Positions 17,959 to 30,117 of a stretch of DNA of 64,000 bases are shown piece after piece. The stretch lies in the NCBI GenBank assembly GCA_903877135.1, contig CAIRCN010000053.1:44260-108259 (forward strand). Reading direction: 5' to 3'. How positions within the stretch are numbered: the first letter of the stretch is position 1; every line of letters begins with the position of its first letter. The DNA comes from an uncultured Opitutia bacterium (lineage in GTDB: Bacteria; Verrucomicrobiota; Verrucomicrobiia; Opitutales; Opitutaceae). Made by a program: the position numbers and the translations under genes. The notes below the pieces were generated by a model, which was given only the letters and a program-made list of their open reading frames with translations, was not told the origin of the DNA and made no database searches.

Positions 17959-19581
17959 ATGACTACGGATGGAACGGCGCCCCACGCGGCCTGGCCCGAC
18001 CCGCCTCCGGCTTTCCCGCGGGAGCGCGGCTGGATGCGCTGGGGCTTGGTTCTCCTGGCCGTCCTGCCCTTCCAGCTTCCGCTTTTTCAACATCTGCTCA
18101 TCAACCCGGCGGCCACGGGTTTCTTGGATTATGACTCTCCCTATTATCTGGCCAACGCCCGGGCGATTTTCGAGCGGGGAAACGGCTGGGCCTATCCCAA
18201 CCCTTACGACCCTGATCCGCAGGCGTCGGTGATCTATTTTCACTGGCTGATTTGGCTGCTGGGCTTTGGGGTGAAATTCATGCGTCTCGATCCTGGCGCA
18301 TTGTTTGCTGCCATGGGTGTGGTCGGTTCGATCGTCTGCAGTGCGCTCACTTTGCGGCTTGTGGAACTGGTCTTGCCCGATTCCCGCCACCGTCCGGGAT
18401 GGTTTCTTATCACGATGTGGGGAGGCGGCATTGTCTGCCTCTGCACCGCGCTTATCAATCTGAGCGGTGGTCAGCCGGTGTTTCAGGACCTGTTTCGGTT
18501 TGACGCCAGCGAAGGCTGGTGGGGGCCCAATTGGGGTCGCAATCTCATCCTTCCGATGGAGGCAGTTTACCACTGCTTGGTGGCGGCTATTTGGATCGGA
18601 GTGTTGCAACGGCGCTGGCGGTTGGTGCTGGGAGCGGTGGGCGCACTGGCGGCCACGCATCCGTTTTCCGGCCTGCAGCACCTGCTGATCGTCAACGCCT
18701 GGCTGGGCGTACTGGCCGCGCGGGAACGCACACTTGCCGCATGGGCCAGGATCGGAGTCGCTGCGGCGTTGCTGGCGGTGTTTGGTCTCTATTATTTCTG
18801 GTTTCTCAACCTGTTTCCGGCGCACCGCGCATTGATCGCGATTTGGTCAACCGCGCATCAGGTGACGATGACTTACGTTCTGTTGAGCGTCGGACCGCTG
18901 GTGGTGATTGCGTTCTGGCGGATTTGCCGGGAGCACGGGGCCCTCGACGAACGCGGCTGGTTCTGGCTGACCACATTTTCCGTGACGTTCCTGCTGATGC
19001 GGCACGACTGGTTCATGGCCCCACACCAACCCGCACACTTCAGTCGCGGCTACCTCTGGTTCCCTCTGTGGTTGTTTGCTCTGCCGCAACTGCAGGAATG
19101 GGGTTGGTGGTGTGCACGAGTCCAGCCGCGCCTATTGAGGTTGGCCCTGTTTGGGCTGGTCGGCGGCCTGTGCCTTGCGGACAACACTGTCTTTCTCGGT
19201 CGCGAAATGGACAACGGGGAACTGGAACGGCTCGGGTTATCTGAAAATCAGCGCGAAATGTTTGGCTGGATCGACCGGGCGGGGCTGCGCGGCGTCTTGC
19301 TTTGTTACGACACTCGCGCGAGTTACTATTCTGCGACCTACACCGGAGTGCGCCCGTATTTTGGCCATCTTAACAACACCCCCGAAATAAATCGGCGCTG
19401 GCGCGAGGTGGCCGCCTGGCATCGCCGCGGCCAGGTCGGCGCCTGGTTCAAGACCATCGATTACGTCCTCATCGACCGCACCAACCCACCGGCCGCTTTC
19501 GACTGGTCGCAGTGGCGCGAACTCCACCGCAACTCCAAATACATTTTGCTGGGGCGAACGGTGGCGTCGCGCCTGCGTTGA
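17959..19581 (+). CDS. Multi-spanning membrane protein, GT-C-like
   Basis: The 540-residue protein has about ten to twelve hydrophobic helices. After the first helix an external loop reads GFLDYDSPYYLANARAIFERG, an acidic pattern seen in GT-C glycosyltransferases (PMT/STT3-like) where it binds the lipid-linked donor. The C-terminal 110 residues are soluble. It lies 148 bp downstream of the methyltransferase-GT2 fusion, which may make its donor. Codon use looks slightly less GC-extreme than its neighbours. Function as a transferase is inference. Confidence 0.65.
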   Translation: MTTDGTAPHAAWPDPPPAFPRERGWMRWGLVLLAVLPFQLPLFQHLLINPAATGFLDYDSPYYLANARAIFERGNGWAYPNPYDPDPQASVIYFHWLIWLLGFGVKFMRLDPGALFAAMGVVGSIVCSALTLRLVELVLPDSRHRPGWFLITMWGGGIVCLCTALINLSGGQPVFQDLFRFDASEGWWGPNWGRNLILPMEAVYHCLVAAIWIGVLQRRWRLVLGAVGALAATHPFSGLQHLLIVNAWLGVLAARERTLAAWARIGVAAALLAVFGLYYFWFLNLFPAHRALIAIWSTAHQVTMTYVLLSVGPLVVIAFWRICREHGALDERGWFWLTTFSVTFLLMRHDWFMAPHQPAHFSRGYLWFPLWLFALPQLQEWGWWCARVQPRLLRLALFGLVGGLCLADNTVFLGREMDNGELERLGLSENQREMFGWIDRAGLRGVLLCYDTRASYYSATYTGVRPYFGHLNNTPEINRRWREVAAWHRRGQVGAWFKTIDYVLIDRTNPPAAFDWSQWRELHRNSKYILLGRTVASRLR

Positions 19582-19590
19582 TGTGCCGGC

Positions 19591-20406
19591 TCAACGACCG
19601 CCGGTGGCGCGGGCGACCTCGGCGCCCCAGGTGCCGGCGATGGCGGCGCCGTATTCCTCGAAACCGCCGGTGGCTAGCGGGCCCGTCAGGCGCGGGCGTG
19701 GGTTGCCGATGCGCCCGGTCGAGTAAAACGCCTCGTCGGTCTGATCGTCGCAGAGAAAGTGATAGGCGAGGCCGGCGCGCTCGGAGTCGGTCTGGTTGTC
19801 GCCGGTGCAGTGCGGCGTGCCGTAGCAGAAGAAGATCACGCCGCCCGCCTTCAGTTCGACCGTCTCGGCCATCGCCTCGTCGGGCTGGCACTTGATGTGA
19901 TGGTCGCTGTTGCCATCGCGGGTGTGGGGCAGAAGATTTTCCCATGAGTCGGGGACGATGCGGATGGTGCCATTAGCGGTGGTGGCGTCGTGGATCGCGA
20001 TCCACATGGCGGTCCCGCGGAGCGGCTGGGGAATCTTGAAATAGGCGTTGTCCTGATGCCACGCAGTGCCCATGCCGGTCCGGCCGGGTTTCAGGAAAAT
20101 CTGGTCGAGTTGCAGGGTGATCTCCGGTCCGATCAGATGGGTGACGGCGTCGATAATTTTGGGCGCGAACGGCAGCGCGCGGATGAGCGTGCTGTAGAAA
20201 TTCGCGGGGCAGAGCTGGAGATTTTGCCTCGTGGCGGAGTGCGTCTTGCCGTCGCCTTCGGTGGCGACGTTGCGCAAGAAGCCGTTGCGCTTGAGGCGGG
20301 CGATGTCGGCCTGGAGGGCGGCCGTCTCGCGGGCGTCGAAAAAGCCGGGCATGGCGAGGCAGCCACGACGACGAAATTGATCAATCTGAACGGAGGAAAG
20401 TTTCAT
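19591..20406 (-). CDS. Phytanoyl-CoA dioxygenase (PhyH) family protein
   Basis: This 271-residue protein is an Fe(II)/2-oxoglutarate-type oxygenase. The facial triad is visible as H and D in TAWHQDNAYF and the distal His in GTPHCTGDN; ERAGLAYHF supplies the oxoglutarate-binding arginine. It has no signal peptide and is cytoplasmic. It is the first of three PhyH-family proteins in the window and stands alone at the end of the glycan region, convergent with the membrane protein gene (9 bp). Substrate unknown. Confidence 0.85.
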   Translation of the reverse strand: MKLSSVQIDQFRRRGCLAMPGFFDARETAALQADIARLKRNGFLRNVATEGDGKTHSATRQNLQLCPANFYSTLIRALPFAPKIIDAVTHLIGPEITLQLDQIFLKPGRTGMGTAWHQDNAYFKIPQPLRGTAMWIAIHDATTANGTIRIVPDSWENLLPHTRDGNSDHHIKCQPDEAMAETVELKAGGVIFFCYGTPHCTGDNQTDSERAGLAYHFLCDDQTDEAFYSTGRIGNPRPRLTGPLATGGFEEYGAAIAGTWGAEVARATGGR

Positions 20407-20465
20407 TGAGCGGGGGGAATGGTGAGAATGTCTTTAGCGGTCAGGAAATTCGCGCGGGCGGATCC

Positions 20466-20840
20466 TCAGCGCAAATCCCGTTCCTCGAGATGAAAACGGT
20501 GCAGCACCCGATGGAAAATGGGCGTGAGTAAGATCCCCGCGGCGCTGATCAGGACCAGTCCCGAAAAGAGCGCATAGGCCGAGGCGAACAGCTTGGCTGC
20601 ATCCGTGTTCAAGGTTCCCACCGGGCCCATGCCGGCGAGGATCATGGATGCATTCAAGATCGAGTCCACCGAGTTAAACCCAGCGATGAAATGATAGCCG
20701 AGAATGCCGAGCCCAAGCGAAAATCCGATCAATCCTCCCGACAGTCCCAATGCTAGCAGGAACCGGTGAGCAAACGTGCGTCTCCGATGAGCGGGTGTTT
20801 TGACCGAAGGCTCAATGAGGGGATTGGGATTTGGCGTCAT
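20466..20840 (-). CDS. Small membrane protein of unknown function
   Basis: The 124-residue product has a basic N-terminus and two to three hydrophobic helices (about 27-50, 62-75 and 82-108) ending in a histidine-rich cytoplasmic tail. The segment FIAGFNSVDSILNASMILAGMGPVG looks well conserved and might be a re-entrant loop. I do not recognise a named family. Neighbours are a PhyH gene and a HIT protein in the same direction. Confidence 0.6.
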   Translation of the reverse strand: MTPNPNPLIEPSVKTPAHRRRTFAHRFLLALGLSGGLIGFSLGLGILGYHFIAGFNSVDSILNASMILAGMGPVGTLNTDAAKLFASAYALFSGLVLISAAGILLTPIFHRVLHRFHLEERDLR

Positions 20841-20868
20841 GATGAATGATGGGCGATGCAGACGACAC

Positions 20869-21210
20869 TCAACCCGGGGGCCAGGTCATCTGGCGTTTGG
20901 CGAGCATGTGAACGTGGAGATGTGGGACCGACTCGCAGGCGTGCGGGCCATTGTTGATGACGAGACGGAAGCCTTCCTGAAGATTGAGTTTTTTTGCCAG
21001 CAGACCGGCTACGAGCAACAGATGACCGAGCAGGGGTTCGTCGCTGACGGCTGTTTCCGAAATGCGGACAACGCGACGTTTTGGGACGATCAGGAGGTGC
21101 ACAGGCGCCTGCGGTTGGATGTCGTGGAGAACGATGCAGTGCTCATCCTCGTGCTCGATCTTGGCCGGAATTTCGTGGTCGATGATGCGTTGAAAGATGG
21201 TCTTGGGCAT
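20869..21210 (-). CDS. HIT family (HinT-like) nucleotide hydrolase
   Basis: The 113-residue protein matches the histidine-triad family length and has the signature HLHVHML (HxHxHxx) near its C-terminus, with the middle His as nucleophile. The N-terminal FQRIIDHEIPAKI and VHLLIVPKRRV segments are typical of HinT, which hydrolyses purine nucleoside phosphoramidates and aminoacyl-adenylates. Cytoplasmic. A REP-like inverted repeat lies 20 bp upstream of its start. Confidence 0.92.
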   Translation of the reverse strand: MPKTIFQRIIDHEIPAKIEHEDEHCIVLHDIQPQAPVHLLIVPKRRVVRISETAVSDEPLLGHLLLVAGLLAKKLNLQEGFRLVINNGPHACESVPHLHVHMLAKRQMTWPPG

Positions 21211-21230
21211 GGCGGTAATGTGGTCTGTCG

Positions 21231-21279
21231 CTAGCAGGCGATAGCAGCTCCTGAATCGCCAGCAAGCAGGCTCCTACAA
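21231..21279. repeat. REP-like imperfect inverted repeat
   Basis: Two 12-bp arms (21231-21242 and 21255-21266, 10 of 12 pairing) flank a 12-nt loop, and the left-strand text begins GTAGGAGCCTGCTTGCTGGC. This resembles the GTAGGAGC-type repetitive extragenic palindromes known from other bacteria. It fills the gap between the HIT gene and the next gene and contains that gene's TAG stop (21274-21276). I found no second copy in this window. Confidence 0.55.
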
Positions 21280-21780
21280 GAACATAAGCTGTAATTCTGA
21301 GGTGCGGCTGGTGCGGGCGGCGGCGAGGGCGCGGATGAAGGCGAGGGCTTCCTCATAGTCGCGTTTGCGGCGCGGCGTGGCCCGGCGGCTTGGCGGCACG
21401 AGCGCGGGGCGCAGATTCGTGACAAGGAGCGTCGCCGCGCGGTAGGGTGCGAGGTGCTTTAGGCCGGTCATGATCTCGGCGCGGGTGAAGAGCGGTGTGG
21501 CGGCGGCGAGGGTGAGCGCGGCGTCCCAGTGGAAAAAGCCGTGGCGCGGCAGGTGGGAGAACGATTTCGCGAGCAGCTCGGCGGCGGCGGCGTTGAAGGC
21601 GGCGTCGAATTTCGCGGCAAACTCGGGGTGGGCCGAGGTCTGCGCCTCGAATTCGGCGAGGCTGAACGCGATCGCGGCCTGGATCTGGCGCGCGAAGTAG
21701 AGGTCGTGGCCGGTGACGTGGGCAAAGAGCGCGTTGACGAAGTGCAGCCGGCGCAGGTCGTCGCGGGTGGGGGCGGGCAT
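21274..21780 (-). CDS. Hypothetical protein, 168 residues
   Basis: The product is soluble, largely helical, with a histidine-rich start (LRRLHFVNALFAHVTGHDLYF) and a basic segment RRATPRRKRDYEEAL. It lies 9 bp downstream of nrdR in the same direction, so it is probably co-transcribed. I do not recognise the family. Its last residues (about LQLMFL) and its stop codon are encoded by or next to a REP-like repeat, so the original C-terminus may have been changed by insertion of that element. Confidence 0.6.
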   Translation of the reverse strand: MPAPTRDDLRRLHFVNALFAHVTGHDLYFARQIQAAIAFSLAEFEAQTSAHPEFAAKFDAAFNAAAAELLAKSFSHLPRHGFFHWDAALTLAAATPLFTRAEIMTGLKHLAPYRAATLLVTNLRPALVPPSRRATPRRKRDYEEALAFIRALAAARTSRTSELQLMFL

Positions 21781-21789
21781 CAGCTTCGG

Positions 21790-22257
21790 TCAGCGGTCGT
21801 CGGGTTTCGGTTTCCCGAGGGAGCTGACTTCATCGACGAACTCGGCGACGTCGCGGAATTGTTTGTAGATGCTGGCGAAGCGGACGTAGGCGACCTGGTC
21901 CACGCTGCGCAGGCGCTGCATCACACCCTCGCCGATAGCCTGGGAGGGGATTTCATTTTCGAACTGCGCCTCGACCACATCCATCACGTCTTCCACCAGC
22001 ATGGTGATTTGCTCGAGATCGACGGGGCGTTTGTGGCAGGCGGCGCGGACGGCGCGGACGAGTTTCTCGCGGTCGAACTCCTCGCGGCGGCCGTCGCGCT
22101 TGATGACGACCATGCCGTCGCGGACGAGGCTTTCGGTCGTGCTGTAACGGTGGCCGCATTCGAGGCATTCGCGGCGGCGGCGGATCGACGAGCCTTCCTT
22201 GCTGATGCGGGAGTCGAGGACTTTGTCCTCAATCGAGGTGCATTTGGGGCAGCGCAT
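21790..22257 (-). CDS. nrdR: Transcriptional repressor NrdR
   Basis: NrdR represses ribonucleotide reductase genes in response to ATP/dATP. The 155-residue protein has the N-terminal zinc ribbon (CPKC...CLECGHRYST) and the ATP-cone (VIKRDGRREEFDREKL). The length matches the family. It is 6 bp downstream of the TrpG/PabA gene. No ribonucleotide reductase genes or NrdR boxes were seen in the window. Confidence 0.95.
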   Translation of the reverse strand: MRCPKCTSIEDKVLDSRISKEGSSIRRRRECLECGHRYSTTESLVRDGMVVIKRDGRREEFDREKLVRAVRAACHKRPVDLEQITMLVEDVMDVVEAQFENEIPSQAIGEGVMQRLRSVDQVAYVRFASIYKQFRDVAEFVDEVSSLGKPKPDDR

Positions 22258-22263
22258 GGCGGG

Positions 22264-22848
22264 TCAGTTGAGGGATAGGAAGTTTTGCAGGATGTTCATG
22301 CCGCCTTCGGTGGCGATGGATTCGGGGTGGAATTGCACGCCCCAGATCGGCAGCGAGCGGTGGCGAAGGCCCATGATTTCGCCCTCGGCGGTCTCGGCGG
22401 TGATCTCCAGTTCGGCGGGAAACGAGGCGCGTTCGACCAGCAGCGAGTGGTAGCGCGTGGCGGTGAAGCCCTGCGGCATGCCGCGAAATACATCGGTGCC
22501 GCGGTGCAGGATGGGCGAGGTCTTGCCGTGCATCAGACGGGCGGCGCGCACGACCTGGCCGCCGAAATAGTGGCCGATCGACTGGTGGCCGAGGCAGACG
22601 CCGAGGATGGGTTTCACGCCGGCGAAGGCTTTGATGATGTCGAGCGTGACGCCGGCTTCGCGCGGCGAGCAAGGACCGGGCGATAGGAGGACGCGCTCGG
22701 GATTGAGGGCGAAAGCCGCGGCTGGGGTGATCTCGTCGTTACGGAAGACGCGCTGCGCCACGCCCAACTGGCCGAAGTATTGGACGAGGTTGAAGGTGAA
22801 CGAATCGTAGTTGTCGATGACGAGCAGCACTTCAGGGCATCTACCCAT
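22264..22848 (-). CDS. TrpG/PabA-type glutamine amidotransferase
   Basis: This 194-residue class I amidotransferase releases ammonia from glutamine for anthranilate or 4-amino-4-deoxychorismate synthase. The triad is visible as Cys in [10 protein letters not shown] and His/Glu in FHPES, and the opening [19 protein letters not shown] is classic. Start ATG 22848; a GTG six codons later (VLLVIDN) is a credible alternative. No TrpE/PabB partner is in the window, so tryptophan versus folate assignment stays open. Confidence 0.9.
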   Translation of the reverse strand: MGRCPEVLLVIDNYDSFTFNLVQYFGQLGVAQRVFRNDEITPAAAFALNPERVLLSPGPCSPREAGVTLDIIKAFAGVKPILGVCLGHQSIGHYFGGQVVRAARLMHGKTSPILHRGTDVFRGMPQGFTATRYHSLLVERASFPAELEITAETAEGEIMGLRHRSLPIWGVQFHPESIATEGGMNILQNFLSLN

Positions 22849-22886
22849 GGGTTGACATGGGGGTCAAGCATGCGGGTAGTCACTCT

Positions 22887-22968
22887 GTCATTGCGAGGAG
22901 CGCGGCGACGAAGCAATCCATCTGACCAGATGGATCGCCACGCCCGACTGCGCCGGACTCGCGATGAC
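22887..22968. repeat. Intergenic repeat with terminal inverted repeats
   Basis: The ends GTCATTGCGAG and CTCGCGATGAC are inverted repeats with one mismatch in 11, and the centre ATCCATCT-gacc-AGATGGAT is a perfect 8-bp hairpin. The GTCATTGCGAGGAGC...GAAGCAATCC wording matches a family of dispersed intergenic repeats known from several bacterial phyla. The right terminal repeat contains an ATG (22964) that is in frame with tgt but is probably not its start. Confidence 0.7.
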
Positions 22969-22978
22969 CAATCCTGCG

Positions 22979-24124
22979 ATGCCCGCACACTTCCAACTCC
23001 TCAAAACCGATACTGCGACAGCGGCCCGGCGCGGCCGGCTTAAGACGCGGCACGGCGTGGTCGAAACGCCCATCTTCATGCCGGTCGGCACGCAGGGCAC
23101 GGTGAAATCGCTCACGCCGGCGCACCTGCGCGAGATCGGCGCGCAGATCATTTTGGGCAACACCTACCACCTGAATTTGCGCCCGGGGTCGGAGTTGGTG
23201 CGCGAGCTGGGTGGGCTCCATAAGTTCATGGGCTGGGACGGACCGATCCTGACGGATAGCGGTGGGTTTCAGGTGTTCTCGCTGGCGAAGCTGCGCGACA
23301 TCCGGGAAGACGGCGTGGCGTTTCAGTCGCATCTGGACGGGGCCAAGCTCTTCCTCGGTCCGCGCGAGGTCATGAGTTTCCAGCAAAATCTCGGCAGCGA
23401 CATTGCCATGGTGATCGACGAATGTCCGCCGTGGCCCTGCGAGCGGGACGAGTGCGCGCGGGCGGTGGCGCGGAGTCAGCGTTGGGCGCAACAATGCAAG
23501 GCCATCGCGACCGACAGCGGGTTCCTCGCGGCGGAGCACCACGTGTTCGCTATCGCGCAGGGCTCGACGTTCGACGACCTGCGGCGCGAGGCGGCGGAGG
23601 GACTGGCAGCGCTGGATTTTCCCGGCTACGCGGTCGGCGGGGTGAGCGTGGGCGAGCCGGAGCCGGAGATGCTGAAACAGGTGGCGGCGACGACGCCGTT
23701 TCTGCCTGCCGACAAGCCCCGCTACACGATGGGTCTCGGCACGCCGCCGCAGTTGCTGAAGATGATCTCGCTCGGCGTGGACATGTTCGACTGTGTGCTG
23801 CCGACTCGCGTGGCCCGCAACGGCCTCGTCTTCACGCCCGACGGGCCGATGAATTTGCGCAACGAAAAACACCGCGCTGACCCGCGCCCGATCGTCGAGG
23901 GGTTGGACAATTACACCTGCCGGAACTTTTCGCGCGCTTACCTGCGGCACCTCACGCTCGCGGGCGAGATTCTGAGCTGCACGCTGCTCACGCTGCACAA
24001 CCTGCATTTTTACCTCGATCTGATGGCCCAGGCGCGGGCACACCTCGAGGCGGGCGATTATGGCGTCTGGCACCGAGCTTGGGTGGAGCGCTTCGAGTCG
24101 GGCGCGGCGGCGCGGGTGGCGTAG
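22979..24124 (+). CDS. tgt: tRNA-guanine transglycosylase (queuine tRNA-ribosyltransferase)
   Basis: Tgt exchanges guanine 34 of GUN anticodon tRNAs for preQ1 in queuosine synthesis. The 381-residue protein has TPIFMPVGTQGTVK, LTDSGGFQVFSL (catalytic Asp), GGVSVGEP, MGLGTPP and the nucleophile-containing MFDCVLPTRVARNG. The zinc site is visible in the C-terminal CTLLTLHNLHF context. The ATG at 22979 is chosen because the ATG at 22964 lies inside the intergenic repeat and gives five residues (MTNPA) without homology. Confidence 0.95.
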   Translation: MPAHFQLLKTDTATAARRGRLKTRHGVVETPIFMPVGTQGTVKSLTPAHLREIGAQIILGNTYHLNLRPGSELVRELGGLHKFMGWDGPILTDSGGFQVFSLAKLRDIREDGVAFQSHLDGAKLFLGPREVMSFQQNLGSDIAMVIDECPPWPCERDECARAVARSQRWAQQCKAIATDSGFLAAEHHVFAIAQGSTFDDLRREAAEGLAALDFPGYAVGGVSVGEPEPEMLKQVAATTPFLPADKPRYTMGLGTPPQLLKMISLGVDMFDCVLPTRVARNGLVFTPDGPMNLRNEKHRADPRPIVEGLDNYTCRNFSRAYLRHLTLAGEILSCTLLTLHNLHFYLDLMAQARAHLEAGDYGVWHRAWVERFESGAAARVA

Positions 24125-24172
24125 CCTCTGCGCTCGCCAAACTTTATCGTTTCCCTCTCACTTCCCTCCACC

Positions 24173-25099
<927 letters not shown>

Positions 25100-25152
25100 G
25101 CGCGCCAGCGCGGCGCAGCGCGACGGCTCCGGCTGGGCCACGGCGGCGCGGC

Positions 25153-25215
25153 CGGCCCGGTAAAGGGCCGCGGCACGAACGCATTGCGCGCCGGGTTTTC
25201 CCCTCGGCGCAATGC
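25153..25215 (+). promoter_or_regulatory. Two hairpins in the secA upstream region
   Basis: CGGCCC-ggtaaa-GGGCCG (25153-25170) is a perfect 6-bp stem. GCATTGCGC at 25181-25189 pairs with GCGCAATGC at 25207-25215, a 9-bp stem with an inner CCG/CGG extension. They lie between uxs and secA and could be a terminator for the first or a leader structure for the second. No U-tract follows, so the role is unsure. Confidence 0.3.
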
Positions 25216-25266
25216 TCATTTCTACGTTTGCCAAGCCCATGGCGCGGCCTACGCTCCGCCCCTTTC

Positions 25267-28248
<2,982 letters not shown>

Positions 28249-28275
28249 GCGCGCGGCCGACGAGGTCATTCCGCT

Positions 28276-29937
28276 ATGTCTGACACCCCGCTGTCACCCG
28301 ATCCCTATGCCGAGGTGCCGACGTTTTGGCAGCGGCACGCGGAATGCCTCACGGCCGGGGCAGTATTCGTCGCTACAGTCGTGCTGGCGGTGCTGGCGTT
28401 TCCGCCGTTCCACACGCCGGAGTTTGCCTACGCCATGCTCGTGCCGGGGATTTTCTGGGCCTATCTGCGGCCGCGGCTGAAACTCTACGCGTGGACGATG
28501 TTCGCCGCGCAGGCCGTGGCGTGGACGATTTTGCTTTGGTGGCTTCATCCGGTCACTTGGGGCGGGCTGTTTCTGCTCGGGCCGGTAGTCGGGGCCTGGG
28601 TGGGATCGTGGTATCTCGCGGTGTGGTGGGCGTTGCCGCGCGTGCTGGGCCGGGCGACTCCCGTCCGCCTGCTCACCATGCTGGGGCTCGCGGCGGCGTG
28701 GGTGCTGATCGAGTGGACGCGCACCTGGCTGCTCAGCGGTTTTCCCTGGCTCCTGCTCGCGGCCAGCCAGTGGGAGCGGGCGAGCATTTTGCAGGTCGCC
28801 GCGTTCACGGGTGCGGGCGGCGTTTCCTTCGTGCTGGTCGCGGTCAACCTCGGGTTCGCCGCCGTCTCGCACAGCATCTTTGTCGAGCGGGAGGGCGGGT
28901 GGACGATGCGCCGGCCCGAGTTCATGCTCGGCCTGTTCCTCCTCATGGTGTGCGTGAGCGTGCAGGTGCAGGAGACGTTTAACCGCGGCCGGTTCACCGT
29001 GCCGCTGGCGCGCGTGGCGTTCGTGCAGCCCTACATCTCGCAGAGCGTGAAATGGGATCCCGCGCAGGGCCCGGGCATCCTCAACATCCTCGAGCAAACC
29101 ACCCTCGCCGCCGGCGCCACGCACCCCGACCTGATCCTCTGGCCCGAGGCGAGCACGCCGTGGGCGGTCCGCGGCGAGGACAACGCCCGCGCCTTCGTCG
29201 AGTCGCTGGCCCGGCGCACGCACGCGCCGCTCCTGCTCGGCTCTATCGCCATCGAAAACCGCGGCGGGCCCCGGGAACAGTGGTTCAACGCCGCGCTCGC
29301 GGTCGATCCCGCGGTCGGCCTGCAGACCGCCTACTACGCCAAGCGCCACCTCGTGCCCTTCGGCGAATATGTGCCGTTCCGCTTCGCCCTCGGCTGGCTC
29401 AAGAAATTTGTCGAGGTGGGCGACGAGGACTTCTCGCGCGGCGGGGACGCAGCGCCGCTGACCGTGTCGTTGCACGGCACGCCGCTGACGGTCGGCCCCC
29501 TGATCTGCTACGAGGACATTTTCCCCGATCTGGCGCGGTCCAGCGTGCGGGCGGGCAGCGAAGTGCTCGTGGTGGCGACCAACAATGCCTGGTATGGCGA
29601 GGGCGCCTCGGCCTACCAACACGCCGCGCACGCCGTGCTGCGCGCCGTCGAGACCCGCCGGCCCGTGCTGCGCTGCGGCAACGGCGGTTGGAGCGGCTGG
29701 ATCGACGAGTTCGGCAACGTGCGCGCCGTGCTCACCAACGACGCGGGCAGCATCTATTTTCGCGGCACGCAGACAATCACGGTGACGCGCGACGCCCGCT
29801 GGATCGGCCGCGAGAGCTATTACACCGAGCACGGCGACTGGTTTGTCGCGGTCTGCGCCGGCCTTGTGCTGCTCGGTGGGCTGGTGCTTACGACGGGCGC
29901 TTCGCCTGCACGTTCTTCGGATGTTTCGAAGGAGTGA
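28276..29937 (+). CDS. lnt: Apolipoprotein N-acyltransferase
   Basis: Lnt adds the third acyl chain to lipoproteins at the outer face of the inner membrane. The 553-residue protein has six or so N-terminal helices, then a nitrilase domain with the triad E291 (WPEAS), K356 (YYAKRHLVPFGEY) and C411 (LICYEDIFP), and one C-terminal helix at about 518-540. Spacing of the triad is close to the E. coli enzyme. It starts 27 bp after secA. Confidence 0.94.
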   Translation: MSDTPLSPDPYAEVPTFWQRHAECLTAGAVFVATVVLAVLAFPPFHTPEFAYAMLVPGIFWAYLRPRLKLYAWTMFAAQAVAWTILLWWLHPVTWGGLFLLGPVVGAWVGSWYLAVWWALPRVLGRATPVRLLTMLGLAAAWVLIEWTRTWLLSGFPWLLLAASQWERASILQVAAFTGAGGVSFVLVAVNLGFAAVSHSIFVEREGGWTMRRPEFMLGLFLLMVCVSVQVQETFNRGRFTVPLARVAFVQPYISQSVKWDPAQGPGILNILEQTTLAAGATHPDLILWPEASTPWAVRGEDNARAFVESLARRTHAPLLLGSIAIENRGGPREQWFNAALAVDPAVGLQTAYYAKRHLVPFGEYVPFRFALGWLKKFVEVGDEDFSRGGDAAPLTVSLHGTPLTVGPLICYEDIFPDLARSSVRAGSEVLVVATNNAWYGEGASAYQHAAHAVLRAVETRRPVLRCGNGGWSGWIDEFGNVRAVLTNDAGSIYFRGTQTITVTRDARWIGRESYYTEHGDWFVAVCAGLVLLGGLVLTTGASPARSSDVSKE

Positions 29938-29944
29938 CCGCCGC

Positions 29945-29968
29945 CGCGCGCGGTTTTTGCCGCGCGCG
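29945..29968 (+). terminator. GC-rich hairpin after lnt
   Basis: A 9-bp stem (29945-29953 with 29960-29968, CGCGCGCGG / CCGCGCGCG) with loop TTTTTG begins eight bases after the lnt stop. There is only a short T run after it, so it is a candidate terminator rather than a certain one. Confidence 0.45.
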
Positions 29969-30117
29969 TTTCGGGCGAGGCCTTGGTCGACCGCCATGTA
30001 GTGCTGGAAGCCACGGGGAGCCGAGGGAAAGGCATTGGTCGCACATGGGAACGTTCACGAAGGCGGAGAATTTCAGGACTGACAATCCCGGTCTGCTTTC
30101 GCACATAATCGTCCACC

